Positions 62,466 through 64,000 of a stretch of 64,000 nt of DNA are shown piece after piece. The translations under genes and the position numbers were made by a program. Where the stretch lies: positions 124,001-188,000 of the forward strand of contig NZ_JAJISB010000008.1 of assembly GCF_021245735.1 (NCBI RefSeq), read 5' to 3'. The notes under the pieces are model-generated. The model did no database searches. It saw nothing but the letters and a program-made list of their open reading frames with translations, and was not told the DNA's origin. Origin of the DNA: Brevibacillus daliensis. Lineage in GTDB: Bacteria; Bacillota; Bacilli; Brevibacillales; Brevibacillaceae. How positions within the stretch are numbered: position 1 is the first letter of the stretch; the number at the start of each line of letters is the position of its first letter.

Positions 62466-64000
62466 ATGATTATGATTGCGGCAAATAATATCGCCAAAAC
62501 ATACGGCGCAGAACAAATATTAACAGATGTATCACTAGAAATTCATGATAAATCACGTGTTGGGTTTGTTGGACCCAATGGTGCAGGTAAATCAACGTTG
62601 TTTCGTTTGTTGTGTGATCTGGAAGAGGCGGATTCCGGGCAAATTTTTCGAGCAAAAGGGGCTACTTTTGCTTACTTGCCACAACGACCACAGTTTCCAG
62701 CTGAATGGACAGGGTTTCAGGTAATCCAAAGTGCTTTTGCTTCCTCAATCGAGTTAGGCTCGATTATGCGCAAAATGGAAGATCAGATGAAAGATGAGCA
62801 ATTTTTTACCTCTATGCAAGAAAATGAGCAACAAATCTTCTTGGAAAAATATCAAGGCATTCAGGAACAGTTTGAAAGAGCAGGGGGATATGATAATGAA
62901 ACGACCATATCCAAGGTGAAGCAGGGGTTAGGCATCGACAGTAATTTGCTTGAAACCCCTTTTAACCAGTTAAGCGGGGGAGAACAAACCAGAATTGGCC
63001 TGGCAAAGTTATTATGCCAACAAAGTGATGTCTTACTTTTAGATGAACCTACGAACCATCTTGATCTAGATGCGATGGAATGGCTGGAAGAGTTCGTTAG
63101 ACAGTATAAAGGGACAGTCTTGATTATCTCTCATGATCGTTATTTCTTGGATGCCGTTGTAACTTCTATTTATGAAGTAGACAATGGCGAAATAGAGCAT
63201 TACCTAGGCACATATAGTAACTATGTGAAGGAAAAGGAAGAGAGATTGCTTCGTCAGTTTTCAGAGTATCAAGAGCAACAAAGAAAAATTAAAAAGATGA
63301 AAGAAACGATCAAAAGACTGAAAGAATGGGGCAATCGCTCCAATCCGCCAAATGAGGGCTTTCATCGTCGAGCGAAGAGTATGGAGAAAGCGCTGGCACG
63401 TATTGAAATCATCGAAAGACCCAAAATGGAAGCTGATCGAATGGGGTTGGTCTTTAAACATGCCTCCCGCAGTGGGCAAGAGGTCGTTCGTGTGGAGCAG
63501 CTTCACAAGCAAGTAGACCAGAAAGCGCTTTTCGAGAATGCGGATATGTCTATACGATATGGTGAAAGAAAGGCGTTACTTGGTCCGAATGGCTGCGGGA
63601 AATCAACTTTGTTAAAGATGATAATGGGAACACAGACTCCTGATAAAGGGAGCGTGAAAACGGGTAGTCAGGTTACCGTTGGATTTTTATCTCAACAAGG
63701 TCTGGATGGAGATGCCGCCAAAGACATCATAAGCCTTTTCAGAGAGACCGTTACGGTAACCGAAGGAGAAGCAAGACATATGTTGGCAAAATTCCTGTTC
63801 TATGGACATCAGGTGTTTAAAAAAGTTGACCAACTAAGTGGTGGAGAACGCATGAGGCTTCGCCTAGCTCAATTAATGCATCAGAATCATAATTTACTTG
63901 TACTAGATGAGCCAACGAATCATCTTGATATTGAAGCGAGAGAAGCCCTGGAAGAAGCAATCTCACATTACCAAGGTACTCTACTACTAGTCTCACATGA
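62466..64000 (+). CDS. ABC-F family ATPase (3' end outside window)
   Basis: A tandem ABC protein without membrane domains, open to the right edge (511 codons seen). Domain 1 has Walker A GPNGAGKST, signature LSGGEQTR and Walker B LLLDEPTNHLD. The linker with basic helices (EEQQRKIKKMKETIKRLKEW-type; here RKIKKMKETIKRLKEWGN) follows at about 270-330. Domain 2 has GPNGCGKST, LSGGERMR and LVLDEPTNHLD. ABC-F proteins act on the ribosome as translation factors or antibiotic-protection proteins. Start: ATG 62466 after AAGGAAAGGCGG; ATG 62472 is also possible. The last part and any C-terminal extension lie beyond the window. Confidence 0.92.
   Translation, partial: MIMIAANNIAKTYGAEQILTDVSLEIHDKSRVGFVGPNGAGKSTLFRLLCDLEEADSGQIFRAKGATFAYLPQRPQFPAEWTGFQVIQSAFASSIELGSIMRKMEDQMKDEQFFTSMQENEQQIFLEKYQGIQEQFERAGGYDNETTISKVKQGLGIDSNLLETPFNQLSGGEQTRIGLAKLLCQQSDVLLLDEPTNHLDLDAMEWLEEFVRQYKGTVLIISHDRYFLDAVVTSIYEVDNGEIEHYLGTYSNYVKEKEERLLRQFSEYQEQQRKIKKMKETIKRLKEWGNRSNPPNEGFHRRAKSMEKALARIEIIERPKMEADRMGLVFKHASRSGQEVVRVEQLHKQVDQKALFENADMSIRYGERKALLGPNGCGKSTLLKMIMGTQTPDKGSVKTGSQVTVGFLSQQGLDGDAAKDIISLFRETVTVTEGEARHMLAKFLFYGHQVFKKVDQLSGGERMRLRLAQLMHQNHNLLVLDEPTNHLDIEAREALEEAISHYQGTLLLVSH

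Overview
The window looks like chromosome of a low-GC, endospore-forming member of Bacillales, most like Brevibacillus. This rests on gene content: a GerA-type spore germination receptor, HemAT, the MrfA/MrfB repair pair, a protein with S-layer homology repeats, strong AGGAGG-type ribosome sites and many Rho-independent terminators. It reads as ordinary core and accessory chromosome. No rRNA, tRNA, CRISPR array, prophage or intact insertion sequence was seen.

Layout. 1-4741: a germination receptor operon (A subunit cut by the window edge, B, then two tandem C subunits). 5274-8235: a polysaccharide deacetylase on the minus strand, then purine nucleoside phosphorylase and MtnA. 8510-15844: an MFS exporter, a HIT protein, glutamate dehydrogenase, a VanY-like lipoprotein, a YcdB/YcdC-type exported protein and a YitT membrane protein. 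16332-25366: a CNNM/CBS protein, glycyl-tRNA synthetase, a GNAT remnant, a small membrane protein, a lipoprotein, a CarH-like B12-binding MerR regulator, the HemAT oxygen sensor, DUF2905, and a phosphate transporter with its DUF47 partner. 25545-33318: an SLH protein, mrfA-mrfB and a HEAT-repeat protein. 33555-37009: formate dehydrogenase with its DUF1641 partner behind a structured leader. 37169-44786: a complete N-acetylgalactosamine/galactosamine PTS operon with a GntR regulator. 45290-48005: a DAACS symporter, a TIGR02206 membrane protein and DUF423. 48226-52700: an envelope module with a YgiB-like lipoprotein, DUF350, an unknown protein, a glutathionylspermidine-synthase-like ATP-grasp ligase, a TlpA thioredoxin and an Lgt-like membrane protein. 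52792-56293: an unknown protein, a YdjO-like zinc protein, type 2 IPP isomerase and an MFS transporter. 56711-64000: an ECF transporter (A1, A2, T, S), an M20 amidohydrolase, EcsC, a small ORF and an ABC-F ATPase cut by the right edge.

How genes work together. The aga operon covers the whole route: PTS import, deacetylation, deamination/isomerisation, phosphorylation and aldol cleavage. An almost identical operator-like motif lies before the regulator and before the catabolic genes. The ECF module is complete, and its substrate may be linked to the downstream amidohydrolase. The region 48226-52700 resembles the E. coli yjfL-yjfM-yjfC set, but its two halves are separated by two large stem-loop elements and a divergent gene of unknown function.

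The observations most worth following up are the W-x9-EH photoreceptor signature in the MerR/B12 protein, the 211-bp imperfect palindrome at 49139-49349 with its neighbour at 49392-49510, the four-hairpin cluster at 9795-9934, the terminator-bearing leader of formate dehydrogenase, and the yjfLMC-like envelope module. Nothing here is proven to be a new system. The envelope module with its uncharacterised divergent partner is the best candidate.
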